NCBI GenBank assembly: GCA_963697365.1
Contig: CAVONT010000006.1
Span: 37,143 to 101,142, forward strand
DNA from: CAIXZV01 sp963697365
GTDB taxonomy: Bacteria; Chloroflexota; Limnocylindria; Limnocylindrales; CSP1-4
DNA length: 64,000 bases
Reading direction: 5' to 3'
Of the stretch, positions 54,205-63,727 are shown in pieces. The notes below the pieces were generated by a model. That model saw only the letters and a program-made list of their open reading frames with translations, was not told the DNA's origin and ran no database searches. Position 1 is the stretch's first letter, and each line of letters starts with the position of its first letter. Position numbers and translations under genes: made by a program.

Positions 54205-54244
54205 ACCCTCTCGAGCGTCGGTGTCACCTGCGCTTGAGCCGCGG

Positions 54245-54978
54245 TCAGCCCGGCGGCGCCGATTGGCGCTGGCGCCGGAGGCCCGCGACAAGCACTCCGC
54301 CCACAACGAGAACCATCACGACGAGCACGACGGCGATGACCGGCGTCCCGTCGCTCCCGACGTCGGAGCGGGATCGCCGGGTCCCTGCGGCCACGGGGCG
54401 TCGAAGAAGGTGACGAGATCGGCCATGCCGCCGACGGCCTCGGGCCCGAACTCCTCGCGGACCCCGGGCGCCAGCACGTACTTGCCGGTGGCGCCGTCCT
54501 CCGCCGCGCGGACCGCGATCCAGTCAGCTGCCATCTCCGGGGGCGGTCGTCGCAGACGCCGCCCAGGCGATGAAGCCGAGGCCGCCGTGGACCTCGCGCT
54601 CGCCGCCTTCTGCCTCGTCGGCCAGGGCGCCGTCGGCGCCCGCCGCGGTCGCGAGCGCGGCCGTGGCGTCATCCGCGGCCGGTGCAGGAAGGCCCGGGCC
54701 GAGCACCGCGAACGAGGTCGCGATGCCGCCCGCGGCGTCCGGTGCAGTCACCTCGACGATCAGCGCATCGCCGGCCCGCAGGTCCATGCGGTACCAGTCG
54801 ACCTCGCCGGGGGCGTCAGGGTCGCGCCGATCGCGCGAGAGCGTGGGATCGTCCAGCACGAAGGCGGTCGCGGCGACTCGTTGCCGGGCTCCACGACCAT
54901 CGGCGCATGGGCCGCGACAGGAGCGGCGGTGGCGGCGAGCAGCAGCCAGGCTGCGGCAATCCCGACTCGAATGTTCAT
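54245..54978 (-). CDS. Exported protein with C-terminal membrane anchor (frameshifted)
   Basis: About 245 residues on the opposite strand. Signal peptide VGIAAAWLLLAATAAPVAAHA. Then VVEPGNES, ATAFVLDDPTLSRAIGATLTPPGEVDWYRM and DLRAGDALIVEVTAPDA, which resemble a PPC (bacterial pre-peptidase C-terminal) beta domain. A middle region ADWIAVRAAEDGATGKYVLA and FGPEAVGGMADLVTFFDAPW follows, and the C-terminal anchor VIAVVLVVMVLVVGGV ends in a short basic tail. Breaks near 54,875, 54,550 and 54,290. Divergent from the ECF gene at 55.1 kb and sharing its 120-base control region. Confidence 0.6.
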
Positions 54979-55064
54979 GCCTCATCTTCGCCGCAGCGCA
55001 CCCGGCGGATGCCATCCAGGCCCTCGGGTGTGCCGCGGCGGCCTGCGCGAGACCCACCGAGGTC

Positions 55065-55083
55065 TGACACTTCCCCGCCACTC
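55065..55083 (+). promoter_or_regulatory. Promoter-like element related to the 50.3 kb element
   Basis: TGACAC (55,065-55,070), eight bases, CACTC (55,079-55,083), identical in spacing to TGACAC/CACTC inside the 50.3 kb element; both continue to TAGGG shortly before the gene (tagggtgtg there, tagggcatg here). The ATG at 55,098 is 27 bases from TGACAC, so the mRNA may be nearly leaderless. Confidence 0.45.
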
Positions 55084-55097
55084 GACATCTGTAGGGC

Positions 55098-55648
55098 ATG
55101 GAGCACGAGCTGGCGTCACCCAGCGAGGCATCGCGCGACCACGGTCGTCGCCGACGCGGCGGCGGGTGACGCCATGGCGTTCGCCCGGATCGTGGACGCG
55201 CACCACGATGACATGGCGCGCGTCTGCTTCGTTATCTGTGGCGACCAGGACATGGCGCAGGATGCGGTCCAGGCCGCGTGGCCGATCGCGTGGCGCAGGC
55301 TCGGCTACGCTCCGGGAGGCCGGCAACCTGCGTCCGTGGCTGGTGACGATCGCCGCGAACGAGGTCCGCCAGGTGATGCGCCGCCAGCGACGCCGGCCGG
55401 TCGTCGAGATCGAGGTCGCCGATGTCGGCTCCGACATCCACGACCCGTCGACGCGTGCCGCCCACACCGATCTCGCGACGGCGCTCGCGCGACTGTCCGA
55501 GGACGACCGGCTCGTGCTCGCCTTGCGCCACGTGTCCGGGTTCGACTCCACGGAGATCGGGCGGGCGCTCGGGATCTCCGCCTCCGGCGTGCGCTCGCGC
55601 CTCGAACGGGCAGCTGCCCGCCTTCGATCGGAGCTCGGCGATGACTGA
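55098..55648 (+). CDS. ECF-type RNA polymerase sigma factor (minor frameshifts)
   Basis: About 183 residues. Sigma-2: GDAMAFARIVDAHHDDMARVCFVICGD, then QDMAQDAVQAAWPIAWRRLG and NLRPWLVTIAANEVRQVMRRQRRR. Sigma-4: LSEDDRLVLALRHVSGFDST, then EIGRALGISASGVRSRLERAAARL. Small indels near 55,125 and 55,310. A diverged inverted copy lies at 59,136-59,678. The stop overlaps the start of the following Kelch-like membrane protein by eight bases, again the ECF/anti-sigma arrangement. Confidence 0.85.
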
Positions 55649-56935
55649 CGAGACGTCACGACCCCGGCTCGCCCGGGCGCTGCAGGCCTACTCGGATGGT
55701 GGAGTCGGCCGATCGATGCCATGGCCGTCGCCGAGGCGGCCATGCGTGCCGCGCGTCGGCCTCGGCTCTCGCGAACTGCGATCGTCCGCCTCGCCCTGGC
55801 TGCCGCCCTGGTGCTGCGCAACGGTCGGCGCCGCCGTCGCGGTCGTCGGCAGCCGCCCGCAGACGACGGAACCGTTCCCGAGCCCGGTGGCGCCGGTTCC
55901 GAGTCCGGCCGCACCGGTATCCGGCGCGGTGTCTGCTGACAGGTGCGACGCTGCTCGACCGACCGCGGCATGCGGCCGTCCTCCTGGATGACGGTCGCGT
56001 GATGGTTGTCGGCGGAGCCAACGGATCTGCCTCGCTCGACAGCGCCGAGGTCTGGGACCCGGTGACCGGCTCGTTCAGCGCGACCGACTCGATGACGATC
56101 TTCCGGGGTCTTCCCACGGTGACCCTGCTCGATGACGGTCGCATGCTCGGTCCTGGATGCCCTCGAGGCCCCCGCGGACATCTACGACCCGACGACGGGC
56201 AGGTTCGCGGCGACCGGTTCGCTCACTCCGGGCGGCGGTGAGTACGGAGACCCTGCGCGACCGGCAACGCTCCTCGCGGACGGTCGGGTCTTCGTCGCCC
56301 CGGCGGCCAATCTCGCGGATGCTCGTGCCGATGTCTACGACCCGGTCTCGGGGACATTCGCCCAGAGCGCCTCCTGTCCCGTGTCGACCCGTTCAGACGG
56401 TCACGCGCCTCCCGGACGGGCGCCTGCTGGTCACCTGTCTGTCCCTCCAGTTCGACCCCAACCCAAGCGCGTTCCTCTACGACCCGGTGGCAGACACCTA
56501 CAGCGAGACGGGTGCGCCGACATCGCGCAACTCCGCTGCCGCGGTGCTACCTCGCCGACGGCCGGGTGCTGGTCGGCAGTCGACCACCTCGGACGTATCG
56601 TCCAGCGAGTGCGCAGGCCTCTGCGGCGAGCAACGTCGTCGACATCTACGACCCCAGCGACAGGGTGTTCACGGCGCTGCCGATCCTTCCCACGACGATC
56701 ATCACGGCGGTCGCGCTTGCGGATGCGCCGGGTCCTGCTCGTCGGACCGGCGTCGATGACCATCCTGGACCCTGCAACCGGCGACACGCTCCGGTCCCGG
56801 GGACCGTTGGCGCACGGACGACGCCCACGGCCACGCTGCTCCAGGACGGCCGAGTGCTCGTCGTGGGCGACGACGGCATCCCGGGCACAACGACACCGGC
56901 CATCGTCCTGGACCGAGCCTGCTCCCGGTCCGTGA
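55641..56935 (+). CDS. Single-pass membrane Kelch-propeller protein, putative anti-sigma factor (frameshifted)
   Basis: About 430 residues with many breaks. Cytoplasmic MTDETSRPRLARALQAYSDG and MAVAEAAMRAARRPRLSRTA precede one helix, IVRLALAAALVL-TVGAAVAVVG, and a Pro/Ser linker. The exterior carries Kelch-like blades: AAVLLDDGRVMVVGGANGSA, SAEVWDPVTGSFSAT, ATLLADGRVFVAPA, TRLPDGRLLVTCLS, NVVDIYDPSDRVFTAL, ATLLQDGRVLVVGDD. These are galactose-oxidase/Kelch-type rather than PD40 blades, a variation on the same design as the other three. The frame is poorest from 56,150 on; the inverted copy is cleaner there, and merging the two gives a continuous protein. Confidence 0.65.
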
Positions 56936-57031
56936 GCCCACGCTGGGCGTTCAGCCACGGGAACGAAGGATCGAGGGAGATTGCAGGCGGCCCTCCGGCC
57001 ACCATCGCCACCCACCTGCAACCCCAATCGG

Positions 57032-57060
57032 TTGTCCTGCACCCACCGATTCGGTAGCAT
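57032..57060 (+). promoter_or_regulatory. Sigma-70-like promoter of pyrG
   Basis: TTGTCC (57,032-57,037), 17 bases, TAGCAT (57,055-57,060). Expected start near 57,067, then cggagg and ATG at 57,090. The inverted copy keeps GGACAA/ATGCTA (57,750-57,745 and 57,726-57,721) with an 18-base spacer. Confidence 0.6.
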
Positions 57061-57089
57061 TGAAAAAACCCCCGGAGGACCCTGGATCG

Positions 57090-57398
57090 ATGGCGAAGTA
57101 TGTCTTTGTGACCGGCGGAGTCACCTCCTCGCTCGGCAAGGGCATCACCGCCGCCTCGTCGGCCGCCTGTTCAAGGCGCGGGCCTCTCGGTCCGCATCCT
57201 CAAGCTCGATCCGTACATCAACGTGGACCCGGGGACCATGTCGCCGTACCGGCACGGCGAGGTCTTCGTCACCGACGACGGCGCCGAGACGGACTTCGAT
57301 CTCGGCCACTACAACGATTCATCGACGAGAACCTGACCCAGGGCCCAACGTCACGACCGGCCGCATCTACTCCGCGGTCATCGCCGAGCGCCGCGACT
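57090..57398 (+). CDS. pyrG: CTP synthase, N-terminal fragment
   Basis: MAKYVFVTGGVTSSLGKGITAAS is the unmistakable start of CTP synthase (amination of UTP to CTP), with the P-loop-like G-G-V-x-S-x-L-G-K-G. Then LKLDPYINVDPGTMSPYRHG, EVFVTDDGAETD and GRIYSAVIAERRDY. Indels near 57,160 and 57,320 disturb the frame. Coding ends abruptly at about codon 100 where the sequence turns into its own reverse complement (57,399 onward); the remaining ~430 residues are missing. The cut is at an assembly-like fold-back, so truncation is probably not biological. Confidence 0.9.
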
Positions 57399-57691
57399 AC
57401 CGCGGAGTAGATGCGGCCGGTCGTGACGTTGGAGCCCTGGGTCAGGTTCTCGTCGATGAACCGCTCGTAGTGGCCGAGGTCCAGGTCCGTCTCGGCGCCG
57501 TCGTCGGTGACGAAGACCTCGCCGTGCTGGTACGGCGACATGGTCCCCGGGTCCACGTTGATGTACGGGTCGAGCTTGAGGATGCGGACGGAGAGGCCCC
57601 GCGCCTTGAACAGGCGGCCGACCGAGGCGGCGGTGATGCCCTTGCCGAGGGAGGAGGTGACTCCGCCGGTCACAAAGACATACTTCGCCAT
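57399..57691 (-). CDS. pyrG: CTP synthase N-terminal fragment, inverted copy
   Basis: About 97 codons in one clean frame: VGRLFKARGLSVRILKLDPY, then INVDPGTMSPYQHGEVFVTD, DGAETDLDLGHYERFIDENL and SNVTTGRIYSAV. It is the better of the two copies and shows that the left copy's breaks are indels. Like the left copy it stops at the repeat centre. Not an independent functional gene. Confidence 0.85.
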
Positions 57692-57847
57692 CGATCCAGG
57701 GTCCTCCGGGGGTTTTTCCAATGCTACCGAATCGGTGGTGTGCAGGACAACCAATTCGGGGTTGCAGGTGGGTGGCGATGGTGGCCGGAGGGCCGCCCGC
57801 AATCTCCCTCGATCCTTCGTTCCCGTGGCTGAACGCCCAGCGTGGGC

Positions 57848-59143
57848 TCACGGACCGGGCAACAGGCTCGGGTCCAGGACGATGGCTGGTGTCGTTGTGC
57901 CCGGGATGCCGTCGTCGCCCACGACGAGCACTCGGCCGTCCTGGAGCAGCGTGGCCGTGGGCGTCGTCCGTGCGCCAACGGTCCCCGGGACCCGCAGCGT
58001 GTCGCCGGTTGCAGGGTCCAGGATGGTCATCGACGCCGGTCCGACGAGCAGGACCCGGCCATCCGCAAGCGCGACCGCCGTGATGATCGTCGTGGGAAGG
58101 ATCGGCAGCGCCGTGAACACCCTGGTCGCCGGGTCGTAGATGTCGACGACGTCGCTCGCCGCAGAGGCCTGCGCACTCGCTGGACCATACGTCCGAGGTG
58201 GCTCGATGCCCCCGACCAGCACCCGGCCGTCGGCGAGGAGCACCGCGGCAGCGGAGTTGCGCGATGTCGGCGCACCCGTCTCGCTGTAGGTGTCTGCCAC
58301 CGGGTCGTAGAGGAACGCGCTCGGGTTGGGGTCGAACTGGAGGGACAGACAGGTGACCAGCAGGCGCCCGTCCGGGAGGCGCGTGACCGTCTGAACGGGT
58401 CCGCACGGGACAGGAGGCGTCTGGGCGAATGTCCCCGAGACCGGGTCGTAGACATCGGCACGAGCATCCGCGAGATTGGCCGCCGGGGCGACGAAGACCC
58501 GACCGTCCGCGAGGAGCGTTGCCGGTCGCGCAGGGTCTCCGTACTCACCGCCGCCCGGAGTGAGCGAACCGGGTCGCCGCGAACCTGCCCGGTCGTCGGG
58601 TCGTAGATGTCCGCGGGGGCCTCGAGGGCATCCAGGACGAGCATGCGACCGTCATCGAGCGGGTCACCGTGGGAAGACTCCGGAAGATCGTCATCGAGTC
58701 GGTCGCGCTGAACGAGCCGGTCACCGGGTCCCAGACCTCGGCGCTGTCGAGCGAGGCAGATCCGTTGGCTCCGCCGACAACCATCACGCGACCGTCATCC
58801 AGGAGGACGGCCGCATGCCCCTGTCGGTCGAGCAGCGTCGCACCTGTCACAGACACCGCGCCGGATACCGGGGCGACCGGGCTGCGAACCGGCGCCACCG
58901 GGCTCGGGAACGGTTCCGTCGTCTGCGGGCGGCTGCCGACCACCGCGACGGCGGCGCCGACCGTTGCGAGCACCAGGGTGGCAGCCAGGGCGAGGCGGAC
59001 GATCGCAGGTCGCGACAGCCAAGGCCGACGTGCGGCACGCAGGGCCGCCTCGGCGACGGCCATGGCATCAATCGGCCTGACTCCGCCGTCCGAGTAGGCT
59101 TGGAGTGCCCGGGCCAGCCGGGGGTGTACGTCTCGTCAGTCAT
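57848..59143 (-). CDS. Kelch-propeller putative anti-sigma factor, inverted copy
   Basis: Counterpart of 55,641-56,935. The C-terminal third is clean here (RNSAAAVLLADGRVLVGGIE, VVDIYDPATRVFTALPILPT, MTILDPATGDTLRVPG, ending LDPSLLPGP), whereas the left copy is broken there. The middle part (near 58,570-58,650) is broken in this copy. Residue differences such as D-P-A-T-R against D-P-S-D-R are substitutions, not indels. Confidence 0.65.
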
Positions 59144-59678
59144 CGCCGAGCCCAATCGCAGGCGGGCGGTGGCCCGCGCCAGGCGCGTGCGAACTCCCGA
59201 CGCGGGACCCGATCGCCTTCCCGATCTCGGTGGCATCGAACCCGGACACATGGCGCAGCGCCAGCAGCTCCCGGTCCTCCGGGGCGAGGCGTTGCAGCGC
59301 GGCAGCGAGATCAGCGTTGACCGCCCGCGTCGACGGGTCGTGGATGTCGGAGCCGACATCGGCGACCTCGATCTGGACGACGTTGTGGCGTCGCTGGCGG
59401 CGCATCACCTGGCGCACCTCGTTGGCGGCGATCGTCACCAGCCAGGGACGGAGGTTGCCTGCCTCCCGGAGCGAGCCGAGCTTGCGCCAGGCGATGGGCC
59501 ACGCGGCCTGGACGGCATCCTGCGCCATGTCCTGGTCACCACAGATCACGAAGCACACGCGCGCCATGTCATCGTGGTGGGCGGCCACGATCCGGGCGAA
59601 GGCCACGGCGTCACCCGCCGCGGCCTGCGCCACGGTGGTCGCCGCGATGCCCTTGGGGGACGCCAGCTCGTGCTCCAT
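59136..59678 (-). CDS. ECF sigma factor, inverted diverged copy
   Basis: Counterpart of 55,098-55,648 in a single frame to about residue 160: AAGDAVAFARIVAAHHDDMA, QDMAQDAVQAAWPIAWRKLG, RQVMRRQRRHNVVQIEVADV, LQRLAPEDRELLALRHVSGF. Relative to the left copy there are many third-position (synonymous) changes and conservative replacements, the pattern of evolved divergence. The last ~20 residues are frameshifted. It could be a real allele from a related strain. Confidence 0.75.
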   Translation of the reverse strand: MEHELASPKGIAATTVAQAAAGDAVAFARIVAAHHDDMARVCFVICGDQDMAQDAVQAAWPIAWRKLGSLREAGNLRPWLVTIAANEVRQVMRRQRRHNVVQIEVADVGSDIHDPSTRAVNADLAAALQRLAPEDRELLALRHVSGFDATEIGKAIGSRVGSSHAPGAGHRPPAIGLGDD

Positions 59679-59799
59679 GCCCTACAGATGTCGTGAGGCG
59701 GGGAAGTGTCTCAGACCTCGGTGGGTCTCGCGCAGGCCGCCGCGGCACACCCGAGGGCCTGGATGGCATCCGCCGGGTGCGCTGCGGCGAAGATGAGGC

Positions 59800-60511
59800 A
59801 TGAACATTCGAGTCGGGATTGCCGCAGGCCTGGCTGCTGCTCGCCGCCACCGCCGCTGTCCTGTCGCGGCCCACGCGCCGATGGTCGTGGAGCCCGGCAA
59901 CGAGTCGCCCGCGACCGCCTTCGTGCTGGACGATCCCACCCTCTCTCGCGCGATCGGCGCGACCCTTGGAGCGCCCCCGCCATCGACTGGTGGAGCTGCG
60001 GGCCGCGCTGGGTGTCTTCGAGGTGACGGCGCCGGACGCCGCGGGCGGCATCGCGACCTCGTTCGCGGTGCTCGGCCCGGGCCTTCCGGCACCGGCCGCG
60101 GATGACGCCACGGCCGCGCTCGCGACCGCGGCGGGCGCCGCACGGCGCCCTGGCCCACGACAAGGCGGCGAGCGCGAGGTCCACGGCGGCCTCGGCTTCA
60201 TCGCCTGGGGCAGCGTGCGACGGCTCCGCCCCAGATGGCAGCTACTGGATCGCGGTCCGCGCGGCGGAGGAGCACACCGGCAAGTACGTGTGCACACCGG
60301 GGTCCGCGGGGGTTTCAGGGCCCGAGGCCGTCGGCGGCATGGCCGATCTCGTCACCTTCTTCGACGCCCCGTGGCCGCGGACCCGGCGATCCCGCTCCGA
60401 GCATGGGACCGACGGGGCGCCGGTCATCGCCGTCGTGCTCGTCGTGATGGTTCTCGTGGTGGGCGGAGTCCGCGGGCCTCCGGCGCCACGCCAATGGCGC
60501 CGCCGGGCTGA
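59800..60511 (+). CDS. PPC-like anchored exported protein, inverted copy (broken)
   Basis: Counterpart of 54,245-54,978: signal peptide region, PMVVEPGNESPATAFVLDDP, TAPDAAGGIATSFAVLGPGL and the C-terminal VIAVVLVVMVLVVGGV anchor are recognisable, but at least five indels and small deletions break the frame. Treat as a duplicate of the left-arm gene. Confidence 0.5.
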
Positions 60512-60551
60512 CCGCGGCTCAAGCGCAGGTGACACCGACGCTCGAGAGGGT

Positions 60552-61649
60552 CTACGGCGACGGGCGCATCTCCCGGCGATCCGCCGGCCACCGGCAGGGC
60601 GGTCCAGGCACGTCGGGTCGAGCCCGACCCGGATGGAGATAGGGCGCCTCGTTGGGGGTGTAGATGGTCACCCAGATCCGATCGCCCGAGGGATCCACCG
60701 ACGTTGGCGATCCGCAGCAACCCGTCGACCGACGCCGTGGTGACAGTTTGGCGCAGCACCGTCCCGTCCAGCCCCAGCTGGTAGAGGTTCGAGGCATGGA
60801 CAGCGCAGTTCATGTTGCCGAGGTCGCTGACAACCAGGCCCTTTGCAGGTCGTCCAGCGCGACAACAGGGTGCGCGAAAAACTGCGGCTCGGTGAGCCGT
60901 GTCACGGAGCCGCCGTCCGCGGGACCGTCGCGATCACCGAGCCGTCGAGGAACGTGTTCGTCGGATCCCAGTGGAGGATGTCGAAGGCGATCGTGCATTC
61001 GTCCGGCGGACGTTGTCGAGATGCTCGGCCAGGTGTCGGTACGGGTCAGCGCCGGGTTGCGGGACTCCACCACGTCGCGAGGCGCCCGTCGCATCCGGCC
61101 GTCTAGCGCGCGAACGCGATCTGCCTGCCGTCGGGCGAGCGCCCGGGTGGCGCCGTTGCAGTCAGCGGCGGGCCGTCGAAGGCCTTCGCGGCTCCTGTGC
61201 CATCCGCGTTGGCGAGCCAACTGTCGTCCGGTGCCGAGCCGGAGTACGACGTAGACGAACGCGATCCGCGTCCCATCCGGGGACCGGTCGGCCACTGATG
61301 TACCCGCCGACCTCCGGAGGATCCGGGTGATTTCCAAGCCGTCCGGCCGCGCCGAGTACACGCCTTCTTCGGGCGGTCGTCGACGTGGCGGCCGTAGAGG
61401 ACCCGGAGTTCACCGGCGGCAGCGATGGGCGAGGGCGCAGGAGTCGACCCCGGCCGGGAACTGGCACCGGCCAGGCTGAGCACCGGATCCCAGGGACGCA
61501 TCGCGGCCGCCGAGTCAGCCGTGGTGGAGGCGGTTTCGGTGGTGGCAGACCGACGAGGGGCGTCCCCGGCGCCGGCGGCGCCGCAACGGCCGCCACGGCC
61601 GCGAGCCGCAGGACCATCGCGCGAACGCGGTCGGGCGGTGCACGCGCAT
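60552..61649 (-). pseudogene. PD40 propeller lipoprotein, inverted copy (broken)
   Basis: Counterpart of 53,068-54,204, about 40 bases shorter. Blades are still readable in pieces (GRDGTVLRQ-type, SVTRLTEP, IWVTIYTPNEAPYLHPG) but the frame changes many times and several blade motifs are damaged, including the lipobox region near 61,600. Confidence 0.5.
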
Positions 61650-61728
61650 GGCCGCTAGCCCGAGGATTGCCAGGGGCCGACTGGTTTCGGCCCCGGCCAG
61701 GGAAGGTAGAGGCGGTTGGCGGCGACCG

Positions 61729-62337
61729 TCAGTCGAGCGCGTCGGCGGATGGGCTGCAGCGCGGACATGTCCCCGTTCAGGAAGTAGTCGCGGAGAGGAT
61801 GAGACCCCTTCCGCGAACGAGATCGCCCCGTCGCAGGCGTCCTCGAGCGACGTGCCGGCGTCGAGCAGGATCGAGCCACCGCCGGGCATCCAGACGCGTG
61901 TCGTCAGACCCGTGATCATCGTGGTGCCACTGCCGAGGTCACCGGGCACCGCCAGGTTGTGCAGGATCGTGTGGTGCTCGCCGGAGCGCTCGCGCCCCCG
62001 GTTGGTGAAGAGGCTCACCCCATGCAGCTGCACGAGGTCCCCATTTGCACGTCATCGAGGTGCCGCTTGCCGACTACGGAGCGCTCCTGGAGTTACACGA
62101 GTTCGGTGCCGCCGGGCACGATGCCGCTGGGCTCGCCCGCGAAGTTTGGCCGTCGTGCAGGGTGAGCACGGTGCCACCTGCAGCAGCATGGGCACTGGCG
62201 TTGAAGAAGTCCGGCGGGGCCGGGTTGAGGTAGACGGGTAGCCGGGGTGCGGGCGGCCGCCGGGCCGGCGAGGCGCTAGCAGGCCGGCGATGCGCAGCGA
62301 CGGGCGGCTCGGCGGCGGGGGACACGTGGGACGACAT
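61729..62337 (-). pseudogene. Exported protein, inverted copy (broken)
   Basis: Counterpart of 52,355-52,991. GDLGSGTTMITGLTTRVWMP and GGGSILLDAGTSLEDA are identical to the left copy, whereas the region before them differs in blocks (LFTNRGRERSGEHHTILHNL against FTNPDTGASVPWAQHDTILH), with multiple indels at both ends. Confidence 0.5.
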
Positions 62338-62479
62338 TCAAACTGCTACTGTGGGTAGCGACCCGCACGGGTCGCCCGTCTCGGTTGACGGCGTCAGGTG
62401 GTTCCGGGACTTGCTTCCCGGCATGGCAATCACATGGCGATCTCCTTGGGTGCTGTCGGGCTGTGGGCGCGCGGCGGGT

Positions 62480-63727
62480 CTAGGGTGTCGGCCTGAGGCG
62501 AGGCGAGGCAGCCAGATCGAGGTTCACGACCAGCGTCCGTCACTGCCATGGATGCGGCGTGCTACTGTGGCCTTCCCGACTGCGGGAGTGAACCAGATGC
62601 GCAGACCGTCAGCGGCCGAGTGGGCATCTGGCTCCACGGTCCTTTGCCCCGAAGTGGGGGTTTAGTGGGCCGTTCGACTGGTCCGCCCCGATGATGTACA
62701 GGTCGGTGGTCGAGGCACCGGATTCGGGCCGGCGTGCCTGGAGGACGATCCGGTGTCGTCGGTGGGTCGGTCCTGGAAACCGGGCCTCGAGATCGGGTGG
62801 CGTGAGGATCGTCAGCTCGGCGTCGGAGCCAACGACGCTGGTGGCGGGCATCATCGAGGGTTGACTGGCTGGCGTCGGTGTACGTCTCCAGGCCGAGAGC
62901 CGATGCAGCATCCATCCGGCGACCAGCGTCACGTGTGGTGGGAAAAGAGCATGTCTCCGTCACAACCCGGATGTCGCCGGAGGCGAGATCCGGGGTCTGC
63001 GACACCAACCCCGGCCTGGTCGGGCGTGAGGTCGTAGCGGATCATCGCCAACTCGGTCCCCGTCCGGCCGGCGGCACGGAGCGCTGGAGGCACGGTGACT
63101 CGCAGGTGACAGCTGGCGCGCGTTCGCCCCGTCCGCGTCCGAGATCCAGATGTCGATCCGGTCGAACGAGGGACTCGCCTCGTCCGGAGACCCACCGCTG
63201 TCGTAGGCGAGCATCGAACCATCTCGTGACCAGTCGGGATGATCGAGGCGAGCGTGGGGCCGCGCCAAGGATATGGCGGTGGGTGCCAGTCCGGGCGGGC
63301 GAGGATGAGGCCTCCGCCCGTCCGGCTGCCACTCGGCGATGCGTAGACGACCAGAGGCTCGCCGGGAAGGATCGCGATGGGGGTCGGCAGTGAGGACGGT
63401 CCCAGTTCCGGCTGTACAGGGTCGGCGTTGCCGGCGCGGCGCAGCAGGAGTCGCCGGCACCACGGCGGGGAACCCCTGGCCGCCACCGCCGAGACAGGCC
63501 GATCCGACCGCTGCCGCGAGCAGGCGGACCGAGCAGCAGGATGACCGCCATGGGGGCGGGCAGACGGATGGGGCTCGGGACCCGCCGGCGGCCGAGGAGT
63601 TCCCCGCCGCACCTATGGCTCGGTCGTGACCGCCTAGGACGGCATCGATCACCCGGTCTGGAGCCTCGTCGGGCATCAGGTCGAGCCATGCCCAGGGCAT
63701 GCGGTCGAAGTCGCGTTCCGTGTTCAT
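62480..63727 (-). pseudogene. PD40 membrane putative anti-sigma factor, inverted copy (broken)
   Basis: Counterpart of 50,924-52,211. The cytoplasmic AWLDLMPDEAPDRVIDAVL segment and part of the membrane helix survive near 63,600-63,700; exterior blades are recognisable but broken about ten times. The stop counterpart lies at 62,480-62,482. Confidence 0.5.

Larger units (their letters stand above)
50638..57378 (+). repeat. Left arm of a large inverted repeat
   Basis: About 6.74 kb, containing (in order) the 3' half of an ECF gene, its PD40 partner, two exported proteins, the PPC-like protein, a second ECF gene, its Kelch partner and the start of pyrG. The same order recurs inverted from 57,399 to 64,000. 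The arm is clean from 50.6 to about 55.6 kb and indel-rich near the centre. Confidence 0.9.

Noticed and set aside
57361..57416. Hairpin telomere or replication origin at the palindrome centre
   Set aside because: The centre lies within the coding sequence of CTP synthase and shows no AT-rich or protelomerase-like site; a fold-back join is simpler.
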